A stretch of DNA of 32,663 nucleotides from a virus. A program made the translations under genes and the position numbers. Under the pieces are notes generated by a model, which did not search any database, had not been told where the DNA came from, and worked only from the letters and a program-made list of their open reading frames with translations. Positions 1 through 7,489 of this stretch are shown piece by piece. The stretch is from IMG/VR virus record IMGVR_UViG_3300042521_001055, positions 1 through 32,663 of that record; one strand, 5' to 3'. Within the stretch, counting starts at the first letter, position 1. Every line of letters begins with the position of its first letter.

Positions 1-1
1 C

Positions 2-46
2 TGGAGCACAGACAAAGGATCAACTGTTAGGGTTAATGAACAATGA
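2..46 (+). CDS. 3' end of an upstream phage gene (partial)
   Basis: An open frame enters from the left edge and encodes 14 residues ending VRVNEQ before TGA at 44-46. The stop overlaps the next start as ATGA, the coupling typical of this genome. Its position before head-associated genes would fit a portal or similar virion gene, but nothing in 14 residues proves that. Confidence 0.55.
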   Translation, partial: WSTDKGSTVRVNEQ

Positions 47-372
47 GTGAAGACTATACTGATATTTTTGATATGCTCATTTTAAATGGAGCAATTGAGG
101 TTATAGGTCTTGACCCTATATCAGGTGAATTTTTATATTCAATGACAGAAAAGATGATTGAAATCATGCCTGAAGTTTATCAGGAACATCTTAACCAGGT
201 AAACCACCAGATAATGGGTCTTTGGGAAGATGGCTTTGTTACTGTTGATTTGCTAGATGAGAACCCTATGGTCAATCTAACAAATAAGGCATTCATTCCA
301 GAAGAATTATCAAAAATGAGCATAGAGTCCCTAGAATGTCTAAATGAGATAAAGAGAGTTCTAGCAAAGTAA
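43..372 (+). CDS. Hypothetical acidic phage protein, 109 aa
   Basis: The start ATG overlaps the stop of the preceding frame (ATGA), and AGGG lies about 12 nt upstream. The product is acidic and probably helical, with no signal peptide or membrane segment. A stretch around residues 45-75 (QEHLNQVNHQIMGLWEDGF) reads like a small helical domain with a short beta wing, but I cannot assign a family. Its place before the capsid-type genes suggests a virion-morphogenesis accessory role, which is inference only. Confidence 0.75.
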   Translation: MSEDYTDIFDMLILNGAIEVIGLDPISGEFLYSMTEKMIEIMPEVYQEHLNQVNHQIMGLWEDGFVTVDLLDENPMVNLTNKAFIPEELSKMSIESLECLNEIKRVLAK

Positions 373-376
373 ATTC

Positions 377-385
377 TGCTATAAT
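377..385 (+). promoter_or_regulatory. Extended -10 promoter (TGCTATAAT)
   Basis: TGC directly precedes a consensus TATAAT at 380-385. No good -35 lies 17 nt upstream, as is usual for extended -10 promoters. Transcription would start near 392 and read the gene at 412, which has a strong AGGAGG at 400-405. The same TGCTATAAT word stands upstream of the glycan operon at 10598-10606. Confidence 0.6.
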
Positions 386-411
386 CAGTATATAGGTCTA
401 GGAGGATCGTC

Positions 412-1164
412 ATGCCATATAAAGTGGGAGCAAAAGGTTCGTTCGGGTGCTCTGGCTACCCTGCCCTTAAAGAGGGTACAAATGAAGTAATGGGTTGCCA
501 TACTTCAAGAGCAGAAGCAGCAGCACAAATTTATGCAATTAATCGCAGTGAAGGTAACATAGGTAAAGCAATGCCTAACCTTAAAGAAGGCGACTTTGCT
601 ATGACCGCACATGGTGGAGATGAAGAATTTCACATTGGACAGGTAGTCCATGTTATGCGTGAAGGTATGCTTGGTTTGCCTGGTGGAGAATATACACTTG
701 AAGCAACTGCAGAAAATCCAGCAGTACTTATACAATTATTTGAACAAGATGAAAGTGGACTATGGGAAGCAACAAGAACGTATTCTGCATGCACAATGAA
801 TTTATTTATTCCAATTGATCCACTTCCAGTAGAACCAGAATTAACAGTTGAAGATATGCCTAACATGAATTCACAGCCAGACCTTATGGATGCTTATGAT
901 GCCTCAATTGGAAAAGCAAAGAAGCCTAACTATGGAGCAATGATTAAGCCACGCAGTGGTGGATCTTCTCCTGCAAACCCAAAGTTGTATGCAAGAGTTG
1001 TTCAGGCAGCAAAAGATAAGTTTGATGTGTATCCTTCTGCAGTGGCAAACTCTTGGGTAGTTCAAGAGTATAAGCGTCGTGGTGGAACTTACAAGGCTGA
1101 CCAAGCATCTACAACAAAAAGCATTTGGAATGGATTTTTTGATCCGAAAGGATTTAATAAGTAA
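412..1164 (+). CDS. Probable head-associated phage protein, 250 aa
   Basis: A strong AGGAGG ends 6 nt before ATG. The N-terminal ~40 residues carry a Cys-containing segment (FGCSGYP, then VMGCHTSRAEA) resembling short domains I recall at the N-terminus of phage capsid-maturation proteins. A middle region, residues ~55-130, looks like a beta-rich domain. The C-terminal ~70 residues (NPKLYARVVQAAKDKF, then WVVQEYKRRGGTY) resemble a basic helical module found in phage structural proteins. No protease triad is visible, so I do not call it a protease. Neighbour genes carry related short modules, suggesting a split set of head genes. Confidence 0.65.
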   Translation: MPYKVGAKGSFGCSGYPALKEGTNEVMGCHTSRAEAAAQIYAINRSEGNIGKAMPNLKEGDFAMTAHGGDEEFHIGQVVHVMREGMLGLPGGEYTLEATAENPAVLIQLFEQDESGLWEATRTYSACTMNLFIPIDPLPVEPELTVEDMPNMNSQPDLMDAYDASIGKAKKPNYGAMIKPRSGGSSPANPKLYARVVQAAKDKFDVYPSAVANSWVVQEYKRRGGTYKADQASTTKSIWNGFFDPKGFNK

Positions 1165-1304
1165 TGCCAAAGAAAAAAGCAGGAGCATTTAATGCAACAC
1201 AAATTAAAGATGGAAAGATTGTTCGTATGAATAAAAACGGTACAGTCAAGTCTGTAATTGGCGACTATTACGTAACACACAAGAAGGCAAATAACAATGG
1301 CTGA
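1164..1304 (+). CDS. Small basic phage protein, 46 aa
   Basis: The ATG overlaps the upstream stop (TAATG) and the frame runs to TGA at 1302-1304, overlapping the next gene by 8 nt. The product starts MPKKKAGAFNATQ and is Lys-rich, with a short segment (GKIVRMNKNGTVKSVIGDYYV) that would form beta strands. No family recognised. The tight coupling on both sides supports translation. Confidence 0.65.
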   Translation: MPKKKAGAFNATQIKDGKIVRMNKNGTVKSVIGDYYVTHKKANNNG

Positions 1305-1671
1305 TACATACTCACCTACTTCAGGAATGAAGGCTGCTGCACGTCGTGCACTTAAGTGGAAAGAAGATGGTAAGGCAACAGGTGCTGGAACTCCAGTAGG
1401 CTGGGGTAGAGCAACAGATATCGTTAATGGTTCTGCAATGTCTCTTGATACTGTTAAGAGAATGTTTTCTTTCTTTTCTCGTCACGAAGTAGATAAAAAA
1501 GGAAAAGGCTTTTATGATGGTCCAGAGTTTCCTTCCAATGGTCGCATTATGTGGGATGCTTGGGGCGGAGATGCTGGATTTTCTTGGAGCAGAAGCATTG
1601 TAGAAAGAGAAAAAAATAAAACTGAAAAGTTGTGGGCTGGAAGTCCATTTAGTATAAGGGGTAGACAATAA
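1297..1671 (+). CDS. Head-associated phage protein with C-terminal WDAWGG module, 124 aa
   Basis: Begins MADTYSPTSGMKAAARRAL and carries NGRIMWDAWGGDAG at about residues 81-94. This pair of signatures is one I recognise as a small module at the C-terminus of phage capsid-maturation or portal-associated proteins. Here it stands as its own gene after the 250-residue protein, so the set may be a split version of a usually fused polypeptide. Basic N-terminus, no membrane segment. Its stop overlaps the next start. Confidence 0.65.
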   Translation: MADTYSPTSGMKAAARRALKWKEDGKATGAGTPVGWGRATDIVNGSAMSLDTVKRMFSFFSRHEVDKKGKGFYDGPEFPSNGRIMWDAWGGDAGFSWSRSIVEREKNKTEKLWAGSPFSIRGRQ

Positions 1672-1820
1672 TGGAAGATCTAACAATAGATGAACTAAAA
1701 CAATTAGTTATCTTTTACAGACAAAAGTCTAATGACTTAGAGTTTGAAGTACTAAAGTTTCAACTAAAGAATGCAAGAGTGCCCGAAAGTATTCAGGTAG
1801 ATAAAAAACCCAAACCATAG
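1671..1820 (+). CDS. Short coiled-coil phage protein, 49 aa
   Basis: TAATG overlap with the preceding gene. The sequence MEDLTIDELKQLVIFYRQKS and the following 20 residues have heptad-spaced hydrophobics (L, L, F, L, F, L), predicting one coiled coil, followed by a Lys/Pro tail. No family recognised. Could be a head or tail assembly adaptor given its place in this gene block. Confidence 0.65.
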   Translation: MEDLTIDELKQLVIFYRQKSNDLEFEVLKFQLKNARVPESIQVDKKPKP

Positions 1821-1829
1821 GAGGACTTA

Positions 1830-2249
1830 GTGCTATATGTCATAACCTTTGGCTTGACAATACTTGCTTCTTGGCTTATAATTAGAGTAGTAACAAAAAA
1901 TAAGTACAGAAAATCTCATAGAATTATCTATCGCCAAAGCGATATGCATAAAATGATGAAAAAGTTTTTTACTTATGAGTTACCAGAAAAAGAAGATCCT
2001 TCTTCTCAGTTGCAAAAGCGAAGAGAAAAGGACACAATTAAGGTATTGGTTATAGAAGATCAAGCCTATTGGGTTACTAGCAATATATTTTATGTTGCTA
2101 ATGTAGAAAATGGTACACCTGTACCAGAAACTGCAAAGCCAGTAGACACAGCCAATATGTCCAAAAAAGATATTCAAAAGATGTTATCTATATTAGATAA
2201 CTTAAGGGGTGGAAACAAAAATGATAGTGGCAGTTCAAGGAACGACTGA
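1830..2249 (+). CDS. Membrane-anchored phage protein, 139 aa
   Basis: GTG start preceded by TAGGAGGA. Residues ~1-21 are hydrophobic (VITFGLTILASWLIIRVV), giving one N-terminal membrane anchor, followed by basic residues that should stay in the cytoplasm. The rest is soluble and charged, with a predicted beta stretch around KVLVIEDQAYWVTSNIFYV. No family recognised. It overlaps the next gene by 29 nt. Confidence 0.7.
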   Translation: MLYVITFGLTILASWLIIRVVTKNKYRKSHRIIYRQSDMHKMMKKFFTYELPEKEDPSSQLQKRREKDTIKVLVIEDQAYWVTSNIFYVANVENGTPVPETAKPVDTANMSKKDIQKMLSILDNLRGGNKNDSGSSRND

Positions 2250-2571
2250 CTTTAATGACTACCAAATTTTTTTGCGTGCAATGAGCGTTGCTCTTTCTGG
2301 CATGAAAGAAGATGATAAAGAGTTTGTTATTTATTCGGTTGGCCCAGCAAAAGTCAACTCTTTTGTTTCAGAATTTTCTAATCTTTCTGAAAGAGGCATG
2401 AAGGCTCGTGGGAAAAAGATTAAGTTCTATAAAGCACCTCAGTCATGGATAGAAGAAAATATGAGTTACATTAATTACTTTGCATTTTTAACTACTACTA
2501 AACAACAAAATTTAAAACTTGTTGAACAAGCAGAACTTAATAATGTTGAAGTTGGAATTTTTAGATACTAA
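2221..2571 (+). CDS. Rossmann-like small phage protein, 116 aa
   Basis: I chose the ATG at 2221 over the GTG at 2209 because GGGG at 2204-2207 then sits at a workable distance and the GTG would overlap it. MIVAVQGTTDFNDYQIFLRA followed by EFVIYSVGP is a beta strand, G-T-x-F loop, helix, beta strand pattern like the nucleotide-binding SLOG/DUF2493 folds. A later IKFYKAPQSWIEENM keeps the alternation. Ligand unknown; function is inference from fold only. Confidence 0.65.
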   Translation: MIVAVQGTTDFNDYQIFLRAMSVALSGMKEDDKEFVIYSVGPAKVNSFVSEFSNLSERGMKARGKKIKFYKAPQSWIEENMSYINYFAFLTTTKQQNLKLVEQAELNNVEVGIFRY

Positions 2572-2582
2572 AAGGGGTAAAG

Positions 2583-2792
2583 ATGATCATAAAAGACTTA
2601 GGTACAATGGAAAAAATTGTATCAAAAAATAGCGACCTAAAGTGGGTTGGCTGGGATGTTCTAGAACTCAAGAAATCAAATCTTGGCAGAACTGACGTAA
2701 ATGGTATTCGCATAAACAATCAATGGTACATCAAAAAAACTTTTAGTCCTTCTCGCAATGGCTGGGAGATTCCAGGCAAGTACAAGGAGTAA
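2583..2792 (+). CDS. Hypothetical phage protein, 69 aa
   Basis: Preceded by AAAGGGGTAAAG, a good ribosome site. The product is basic and Trp-rich (WVGWDVLELKKSN, NNQWYIKKTF), ending in EIPGKYKE. It looks like a small beta-barrel or SH3-like fold by hydrophobic pattern. Lies 2 nt before whiB, so it is probably co-transcribed and coupled with it. Confidence 0.7.
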   Translation: MIIKDLGTMEKIVSKNSDLKWVGWDVLELKKSNLGRTDVNGIRINNQWYIKKTFSPSRNGWEIPGKYKE

Positions 2793-2794
2793 AC

Positions 2795-3079
2795 ATGAAG
2801 CAGCATCTATGGAAAGACGATGCTCCGTGCAAAGACCTTGATACTAATATCTTTTTTGATAAATATGAAGATGAGCCAGATTCTAGATTTTTAGTTGATG
2901 CCTTGTGCATGCAGTGTCCATTAGCAAGAAAATGTTTTGCTAACGGCGTATCTGGTAAAGAGTGGGGAGTTTGGGGTGGTGTATACCTTGAAGATGGTAA
3001 AATATCTAGAGAATTTAATAATCACAAAACTAAAGCAGACTGGGCAGATACGTGGCAAATTTTAACAACGGACAAATAA
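2795..3079 (+). CDS. whiB: WhiB-family [4Fe-4S] transcriptional regulator
   Basis: The four cluster cysteines are C12, C38, C41 and C47 in the order expected of the family (C, then C-x2-C-x5-C), followed by the G-V-W-G-G turn at residues 58-62. At 94 residues it is normal length. WhiB proteins bind an iron-sulfur cluster and usually the sigma-70 region 4 of actinobacterial RNA polymerase; phage versions can redirect host transcription. The basic AT-hook-like C-terminus of many host WhiBs is weak here (NNHKTKADW), so DNA contact may depend on a partner. The start follows AAGGAGTAAAC. This family is restricted to Actinobacteria and their phages, giving the best host clue in the window. Confidence 0.93.
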   Translation: MKQHLWKDDAPCKDLDTNIFFDKYEDEPDSRFLVDALCMQCPLARKCFANGVSGKEWGVWGGVYLEDGKISREFNNHKTKADWADTWQILTTDK

Positions 3080-3310
3080 GTGTATACTGATTCAATGAAG
3101 AGAGCATTCCATGCGGTCCAAGCACCTAAAGGTTTTTCGGTTCAACTTATTGACAATGAGCACTTCCTTACTATTAAATTAGATGAAAGACATTTTGCTG
3201 GTCTTACACATGATGAAAAGATCGCAGCATTGCAATATGTAGTCCAACTAAAGAATGCTTTAGAGATGGAAGGCGCTATTGTGCTAGTAACTAGAGAGGT
3301 TCTAAAATGA
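3080..3310 (+). CDS. Hypothetical phage protein after whiB, 71-76 aa
   Basis: GTG at 3080 directly follows the whiB stop; an in-frame ATG at 3095 (MKRAFHAVQAPKGF) is an alternative start, and neither has a convincing ribosome site. The product has a beta-rich first half (FSVQLIDNEHFLTIKL) and a helical second half (DEKIAALQYVVQLKNALE). No family recognised. It overlaps the next gene by 4 nt. Confidence 0.7.
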   Translation: MYTDSMKRAFHAVQAPKGFSVQLIDNEHFLTIKLDERHFAGLTHDEKIAALQYVVQLKNALEMEGAIVLVTREVLK

Positions 3311-3738
3311 TTTATAAACTTGCAACTGTTTCTTTGTTGGTAGCATCTGTAGTATTTTTATTGTCATATATTTATACTTTAAATAAGTTAGTGGTAAGTA
3401 AAAAAGTTGCCAGCAAACTGTATGTTGATAATTTTGCATTAGAACAATACATAAAACTATTGCAAGACTCTAAGTCTAACAACACAGATCAAGAGGTTCA
3501 CAAGGAAAACTTTTTAAAGTTCTTATCTGATTCTAGAGATTGGGCATTTGCATATATAGAAGAGGTTCAGACTGGTCTAACAGAATTTATTGAAGATGTT
3601 AAGCCAGAAATAGAATACTTTAGAGAATATGGTGACATTATTTCTATGCAACCAAATTACCACTCAATGAAAAAGATTTCAGAATCATATGATAAACTTA
3701 TTAAACTATTGCCAAAGGAAGAAGAGGAAGTAAAGTGA
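3307..3738 (+). CDS. Membrane-anchored coiled-coil protein, 143 aa
   Basis: Residues 5-24 (LATVSLLVASVVFLLSYIYT) form one N-terminal membrane helix. The remainder is helical and charged, with a likely coiled coil around residues 30-100 and an acidic end (PKEEEEVK). Topology by the positive-inside rule is ambiguous. With the next two genes it makes a block of membrane proteins, the place where lysis genes often sit, but no specific role is shown. Confidence 0.7.
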   Translation: MIYKLATVSLLVASVVFLLSYIYTLNKLVVSKKVASKLYVDNFALEQYIKLLQDSKSNNTDQEVHKENFLKFLSDSRDWAFAYIEEVQTGLTEFIEDVKPEIEYFREYGDIISMQPNYHSMKKISESYDKLIKLLPKEEEEVK

Positions 3739-3893
3739 AAGATATTTTGTTATCTACACTAACAGGTTTTGGGTGCGGTGTCGTGTTCGCAGCATTCAAA
3801 TTGCCAGTTCCAGCACCACCAGTTTTTGCGGGAGTCGCAGGAATTATTGGTCTATGGATTGGCTTTACAATACTAACACGAGTTATATCCTAG
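3735..3893 (+). CDS. XapX-domain-like small membrane protein, 52 aa
   Basis: GTG start overlapping the upstream TGA. The product has two hydrophobic segments, residues ~5-20 and ~30-50, joined by FKLPVPAPPVFAG, which matches the P-x-P-A-P-P turn typical of XapX (DUF1427) proteins. Function of that family is unknown; in phages such proteins occur near lysis genes. A TAGGAGGA ribosome site for the next gene overlaps its stop codon. Confidence 0.75.
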   Translation: MKDILLSTLTGFGCGVVFAAFKLPVPAPPVFAGVAGIIGLWIGFTILTRVIS

Positions 3894-3903
3894 GAGGAAT
3901 AAA

Positions 3904-4179
3904 ATGAATACAGAACAACTAAAGGGAATGCTAGCATCATATGGTCGCTCAGTTCTCGCATCAGGTCTAGCACTCTACATGGCTGGCGTAACAGATCCAA
4001 AGGATCTATGGACAGCACTTGTTGCTGCTATCGCACCAGTAGCAATCAGAGCAATCAACCCTAATGACAAGGCGTTTGGCGTATTGCCAGATGCTAAGGA
4101 AGTAGAGAAGGCTCTCAAGTCTGCTAAGGCACCTGTAAAGAAGAAGGCTGCAGTCAAGAAGGCAGCACCAAAGAAGTAA
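3904..4179 (+). CDS. Holin-like membrane protein with basic tail, 91 aa
   Basis: Good AGGAGG upstream. Two hydrophobic helices (residues ~15-30 SVLASGLALYMAG and ~35-52 LWTALVAAIAPVAIRAI) are followed by NPNDKAFG and a Lys/Ala-rich tail (KKKAAVKKAAPKK). Two short helices plus a strongly basic C-terminus are common in phage holins, so a holin is my preferred reading. No endolysin is visible in this window, so the call is unsupported by a partner. Last gene before a terminator. Confidence 0.55.
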   Translation: MNTEQLKGMLASYGRSVLASGLALYMAGVTDPKDLWTALVAAIAPVAIRAINPNDKAFGVLPDAKEVEKALKSAKAPVKKKAAVKKAAPKK

Positions 4180-4194
4180 ATAGTAAAAATAGTT

Positions 4195-4224
4195 AGGGCC
4201 AGTCTATTTAGGCTGGCTCTTTCT
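4195..4224 (+). terminator. Intrinsic terminator after the virion/lysis-type gene block
   Basis: AGGGCCAG at 4195-4202 pairs with CTGGCTCT at 4213-4220 (eight pairs, one G-U) around a 10-nt loop, followed by TTTCT. It separates the head and membrane genes from the glycosyltransferase at 4243. Confidence 0.8.
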
Positions 4225-4228
4225 ATGC

Positions 4229-4240
4229 TACGATAGGAAA
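4229..4240 (+). promoter_or_regulatory. Possible extended -10 promoter plus ribosome site
   Basis: TGC then TACGAT at 4229-4234 makes an imperfect extended -10 just after the terminator. AGGAAA at 4235-4240 could serve as ribosome site for ATG 4243, but both cannot operate on one transcript from this promoter because the start would be too close. Low confidence. Confidence 0.3.
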
Positions 4241-4242
4241 AT

Positions 4243-4929
4243 ATGTCAACAACAGCGCTAATAATGTGTACGTATATTAGGTTTGAAAACCTGAGTGCTA
4301 CATTGGCCTGCATAAATAATCAAACAGATAAAGATTTTGATTTTTATATTGTTGATAATTCAAATCAAAACGAAAAACTTTTAAAGTATTTAGACAAGTT
4401 TAAAGGCAACTTAAATATCTCTGTTCACAATTACTCAAATTACTTTAAGCAGTTTGCTAGGTTTCTATTAGCAAGAGATCTCGCTGAAGAAGGATATGAA
4501 AAAATAATATTTATTGATGACGATGAAATAATTCCAAACACCTTTATCCAGGAATGTCATAGACAATATGAAAGCGATTGTGTAAAATCTTTTTGGGCAC
4601 ATAAGGTTAACTCAAGATATAAAAGAAAGATTAAAATTGTTGGCAATGAGTTAGGTAACTATGCTGGTACTGGTGGGCTTATTTGTGATGCTAAACTTTT
4701 TCTAAATGAAGACTTCTTTGACTGCCCTGAAGAGTACTGGATCATTGATGATCTGTGGTTATCTTATTATGTATTAAAGTTTACAGACTATAAGATTAAA
4801 GAACTCAGAACAGATATTAAATTTATTAAAGATAGAAAAGCAACATTTTTAACTCTTGGAGACTTGAAACAAAAGTTTTCCGAAGAGTTTATCCTTCCAG
4901 AATCTGAAGGTATTGATCCCTTAGAATAG
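4243..4929 (+). CDS. Family-2-like (GT-A) glycosyltransferase, 228 aa
   Basis: The N-terminus STTALIMCTYIRFENLSATLACI, written here in part, gives the nucleotide-sugar-binding first strand and helix of GT-A folds. DFDFYIVDNSN is the second strand and IIFIDDDEIIP (residues ~86-96) is the DXD-type metal site. GTGGLICDAKLF and EYWIIDDLWLSYY match the acceptor and catalytic-loop region. Predicted to transfer a sugar from a nucleotide donor; acceptor unknown. It is alone on the plus strand and its 3' end overlaps the convergent glycosyltransferase by 41 nt. Confidence 0.85.
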   Translation: MSTTALIMCTYIRFENLSATLACINNQTDKDFDFYIVDNSNQNEKLLKYLDKFKGNLNISVHNYSNYFKQFARFLLARDLAEEGYEKIIFIDDDEIIPNTFIQECHRQYESDCVKSFWAHKVNSRYKRKIKIVGNELGNYAGTGGLICDAKLFLNEDFFDCPEEYWIIDDLWLSYYVLKFTDYKIKELRTDIKFIKDRKATFLTLGDLKQKFSEEFILPESEGIDPLE

Positions 4930-5920
4930 ATGGGTCAAAGTTTTCAAAGCCAATTGTTGCAGCCTTTTCTTTTTGTGCCTGTTTGTCACTGTTAACATAT
5001 CTATCAATTCTTTTGCCAAGTTCTCTAGCATCAGCCTCATATACATCTAACTTAACTCTTGTCATAAGTGTATTAATCTTATTTGATGGTATTAGCCAAT
5101 CGGATGGAAGTACTTGATTATTGGGGGATATGTCAGTCATAAATACTGGAAGGCCACTCATAAGCGCTTCATTCATTGGCAAGCATAGTCCAGCGTATCT
5201 TCTTGGAAGAACCATAGCATCAAAACCATCATACATTGAAGACCTACTATCAACGTTACCTATTTCAACAGTAAGCCTAGAGTCTTGACAATTAATATCA
5301 AGTTCACTTTGGCTTCTAATTACTAATTCATAGTCGGCCTTTGAATGCCTCAACATATCAATTACGGTTTGAGTACCGTTCCTATCTTTGGAAGCAACTT
5401 TCCCACCAATATGAAGAATTCTTTTATGATCTTTTGCAAGATTATTATTTCTAACAGTGGCAAACTCTTCTGAGTCAATTGGCGGCGGTATATGAACAAC
5501 AGTCGTATCATTACTAAACTTACTAATAACCTCATCTATCTTCCAGTAACTAGGAGAAATCATATAGGTTGGCAAAGGCATATCTGGTTTATTTAGATGA
5601 TCAAGAAACTCATAGTTATACTGCATTAAGGTTTTGACCTTACGCCTTTGGGCCAAATTAATAAAGTGTGGATGGTAGAAAGTTTCACAGGTTAAAACAG
5701 AATTTAATCCATCCATAAATATAGCAACCTCTTGCTTAGTTGGAAAACCATTGGTCATTGTTACGTTATATCCTTGATACCATTCAGGATATTGCTTATT
5801 GTTATTAAATTTTGCAGAGTTAATTAAAAGAATCCTATCTGGATTTAACATTTTAACTAAATCCCTTGTCTGATTTCCTAATCCAGTGTTGTCACACCTT
5901 GCAATTATTCCAAATGTCAC
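4889..5920 (-). CDS. GT-B glycosyltransferase (glycosyl transferase group 1), 343 aa
   Basis: I place the start at GTG 5920, which overlaps the upstream stop as GTGA; a longer TTG start at 5935 is possible. N-terminal TFGIIARCDNTGLGNQTRDL resembles the acceptor-side Rossmann domain with the Gly-rich loop. The C-terminal domain has ILHIGGKVASKDRNG and the donor-site stretch AMVLPRRYAGLCLPMNEAL (about residues 240-258), close to the E-x7-E pattern of GT4, with P-x-N-E. Last gene of a seven-gene minus operon; likely extends a glycan. Confidence 0.85.
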   Translation of the reverse strand: MTFGIIARCDNTGLGNQTRDLVKMLNPDRILLINSAKFNNNKQYPEWYQGYNVTMTNGFPTKQEVAIFMDGLNSVLTCETFYHPHFINLAQRRKVKTLMQYNYEFLDHLNKPDMPLPTYMISPSYWKIDEVISKFSNDTTVVHIPPPIDSEEFATVRNNNLAKDHKRILHIGGKVASKDRNGTQTVIDMLRHSKADYELVIRSQSELDINCQDSRLTVEIGNVDSRSSMYDGFDAMVLPRRYAGLCLPMNEALMSGLPVFMTDISPNNQVLPSDWLIPSNKINTLMTRVKLDVYEADARELGKRIDRYVNSDKQAQKEKAATIGFENFDPSILRDQYLQILEG

Positions 5921-6648
5921 TCTGTGTATCCCCAAGCATCATCGTCTGATGTAAACTTTCTCGTACCTGCACGACCATCAAGGTGATATGAACGCTTAAT
6001 ACTTCCTTCTGGATGATAGATCCACAACTTGTGCTTATCCCATCCATCATCTTGGACTACTCCGTGAAATTTATCTTCAATAAAAGTTTTCTCATCACAA
6101 GCAGGAAGAACCACTTCTCTATAGTATTTAGTTAGACTAAGGTGTGGCCTTTGACTCCACTGAATGGTTTTCATAAAGCCATCTTCAAGACCAAGCATAA
6201 GGTGATCATGTTCAAAAGGAATAGATGTTTCAAAGTGAAACCTAATAGTATTAGCCTTCTCATATTCAAGCATGTCTAAACAGTTCTGCCAATCAATCTC
6301 AATGTCAGGAGTTAGTGGAGCATCTCCTTCAACATAAAGTATTGCTGCTGTTTGAATATCATCAATAGTTTTTTTCATCATGTCTGTCTGATGGCTATGC
6401 TCATCAAATATTATAGGTAAAACATTTTTCCATTCATGTAAACACTTCCAGAGAACCCTACTTTTAAATTCATCGTAGTCATCCTTACGGGCTAATCTTT
6501 CTTTTCTGAGACCATCAAGTTGCAGAATGATTTCATTGTCCGTAAAGTGTGATCTTATTGAGGCTATCGTCTCATCAAGAATAAAAGTATCTGGATGACT
6601 TGGAATAACTGAACTGACTACTATAATTGTTACATTATCTTTGTTCAT
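5917..6648 (-). CDS. Glycosyltransferase-like protein (GT-A type), 243 aa
   Basis: VTIIVVSSVIPSHPDTFILDETI is an opening GT-A strand-loop-helix, and AAILYVEGDAPLTPDI (about residues 102-117) holds a VEGD in place of a canonical DXD. Later WSQRPHLSLTKYY and FHGVVQDDGWDKHKLW could form the acceptor site. I recognise the overall type but not a specific family. Start 6648 overlaps the upstream gene by 14 nt. Confidence 0.7.
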   Translation of the reverse strand: MNKDNVTIIVVSSVIPSHPDTFILDETIASIRSHFTDNEIILQLDGLRKERLARKDDYDEFKSRVLWKCLHEWKNVLPIIFDEHSHQTDMMKKTIDDIQTAAILYVEGDAPLTPDIEIDWQNCLDMLEYEKANTIRFHFETSIPFEHDHLMLGLEDGFMKTIQWSQRPHLSLTKYYREVVLPACDEKTFIEDKFHGVVQDDGWDKHKLWIYHPEGSIKRSYHLDGRAGTRKFTSDDDAWGYTE

Positions 6649-7489
6649 AAATGTCCTTCATTATCTCAATAGAAAAATCTCTCTTGTATTTAATCCACCA
6701 ACACACAACCTGATGCATATTGTTTGGATAATCACTAATAAGGTTAGGAAGCATTTCTTTTAAGTTATTCCAGTTATCAACTTTTTCAATTGGAATTCCT
6801 GCAGGGTAAACATAATTAAAATAATCAATCATTTCACCTTTAGAATCAATAAGATCACCAACAGGTAAAGCCAGCATTTCAATGGCCTCAAAAAATCTGA
6901 AGGTGTCTATAACTTGGGCACCAGCGGGGGCTGGAACAACTCTAGCCTTTGATAGGGTGCGGTAGTACTCTTTAGGCTGTTCTCCCTGTGCAAAGCCCTT
7001 TGTAGGCTTATAGAGGGCATTGGGAAGGTCTGGCATAACCTCTGCTAACTGTTGTCTACGCTGATGGGTTATTTGTCCACCAAAATAAATGTCATATTCT
7101 TTAACAGGATAATCAGGTAGGTTAGACTTTAAGTGCTGAGGTGGACCAATAAAAAATTTATTATATTTTTCATGTTTTTGATGTGGGTATTGAACCCAAA
7201 TAGAAATATTAGAGTGACTAATTTTATCTACATTAAATTGAGCGCTTTCATCACCAGTTATAAACAAGACAACTCTATCAAGGTTTTTTAATTGGTTTGA
7301 TATTTCTTTTTCTTTACCAGCATTTCCATGTCCAGGAATAACAACAAACCCACGATCTGCTTTTGGTATTTCTTTTACAACTATCTGACTAACATTATTT
7401 TTTTCAAATGTTTCTTTAAGTAATCCATAGTCCCATTTACCATCCGCAGCATCAAGCGGATCAATAGAATATATGTATGCATTAGTCAT
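6635..7489 (-). CDS. GT-B / exostosin-like glycosyltransferase, 284 aa
   Basis: The C-terminal half contains YYRTLSKARVVPAPAGAQ followed by IDTFRFFEAIEMLALPV, the arrangement of a donor-binding helix and conserved E-A-I segment seen in exostosin-like and GT-B enzymes. The N-terminal half alternates strands and helices (RGFVVIPGHGNAG, VVLFITGDES). Predicted cytoplasmic. It overlaps both neighbours by a few bases in the minus operon. Confidence 0.7.
   Translation of the reverse strand: MTNAYIYSIDPLDAADGKWDYGLLKETFEKNNVSQIVVKEIPKADRGFVVIPGHGNAGKEKEISNQLKNLDRVVLFITGDESAQFNVDKISHSNISIWVQYPHQKHEKYNKFFIGPPQHLKSNLPDYPVKEYDIYFGGQITHQRRQQLAEVMPDLPNALYKPTKGFAQGEQPKEYYRTLSKARVVPAPAGAQVIDTFRFFEAIEMLALPVGDLIDSKGEMIDYFNYVYPAGIPIEKVDNWNNLKEMLPNLISDYPNNMHQVVCWWIKYKRDFSIEIMKDIYEQR

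Noticed and set aside
180-1686. Several minus-strand frames opposite the head genes
   Set aside because: They lie antisense to well-supported coupled genes, have no ribosome sites and read as low-complexity Cys/Ser/Phe peptides.
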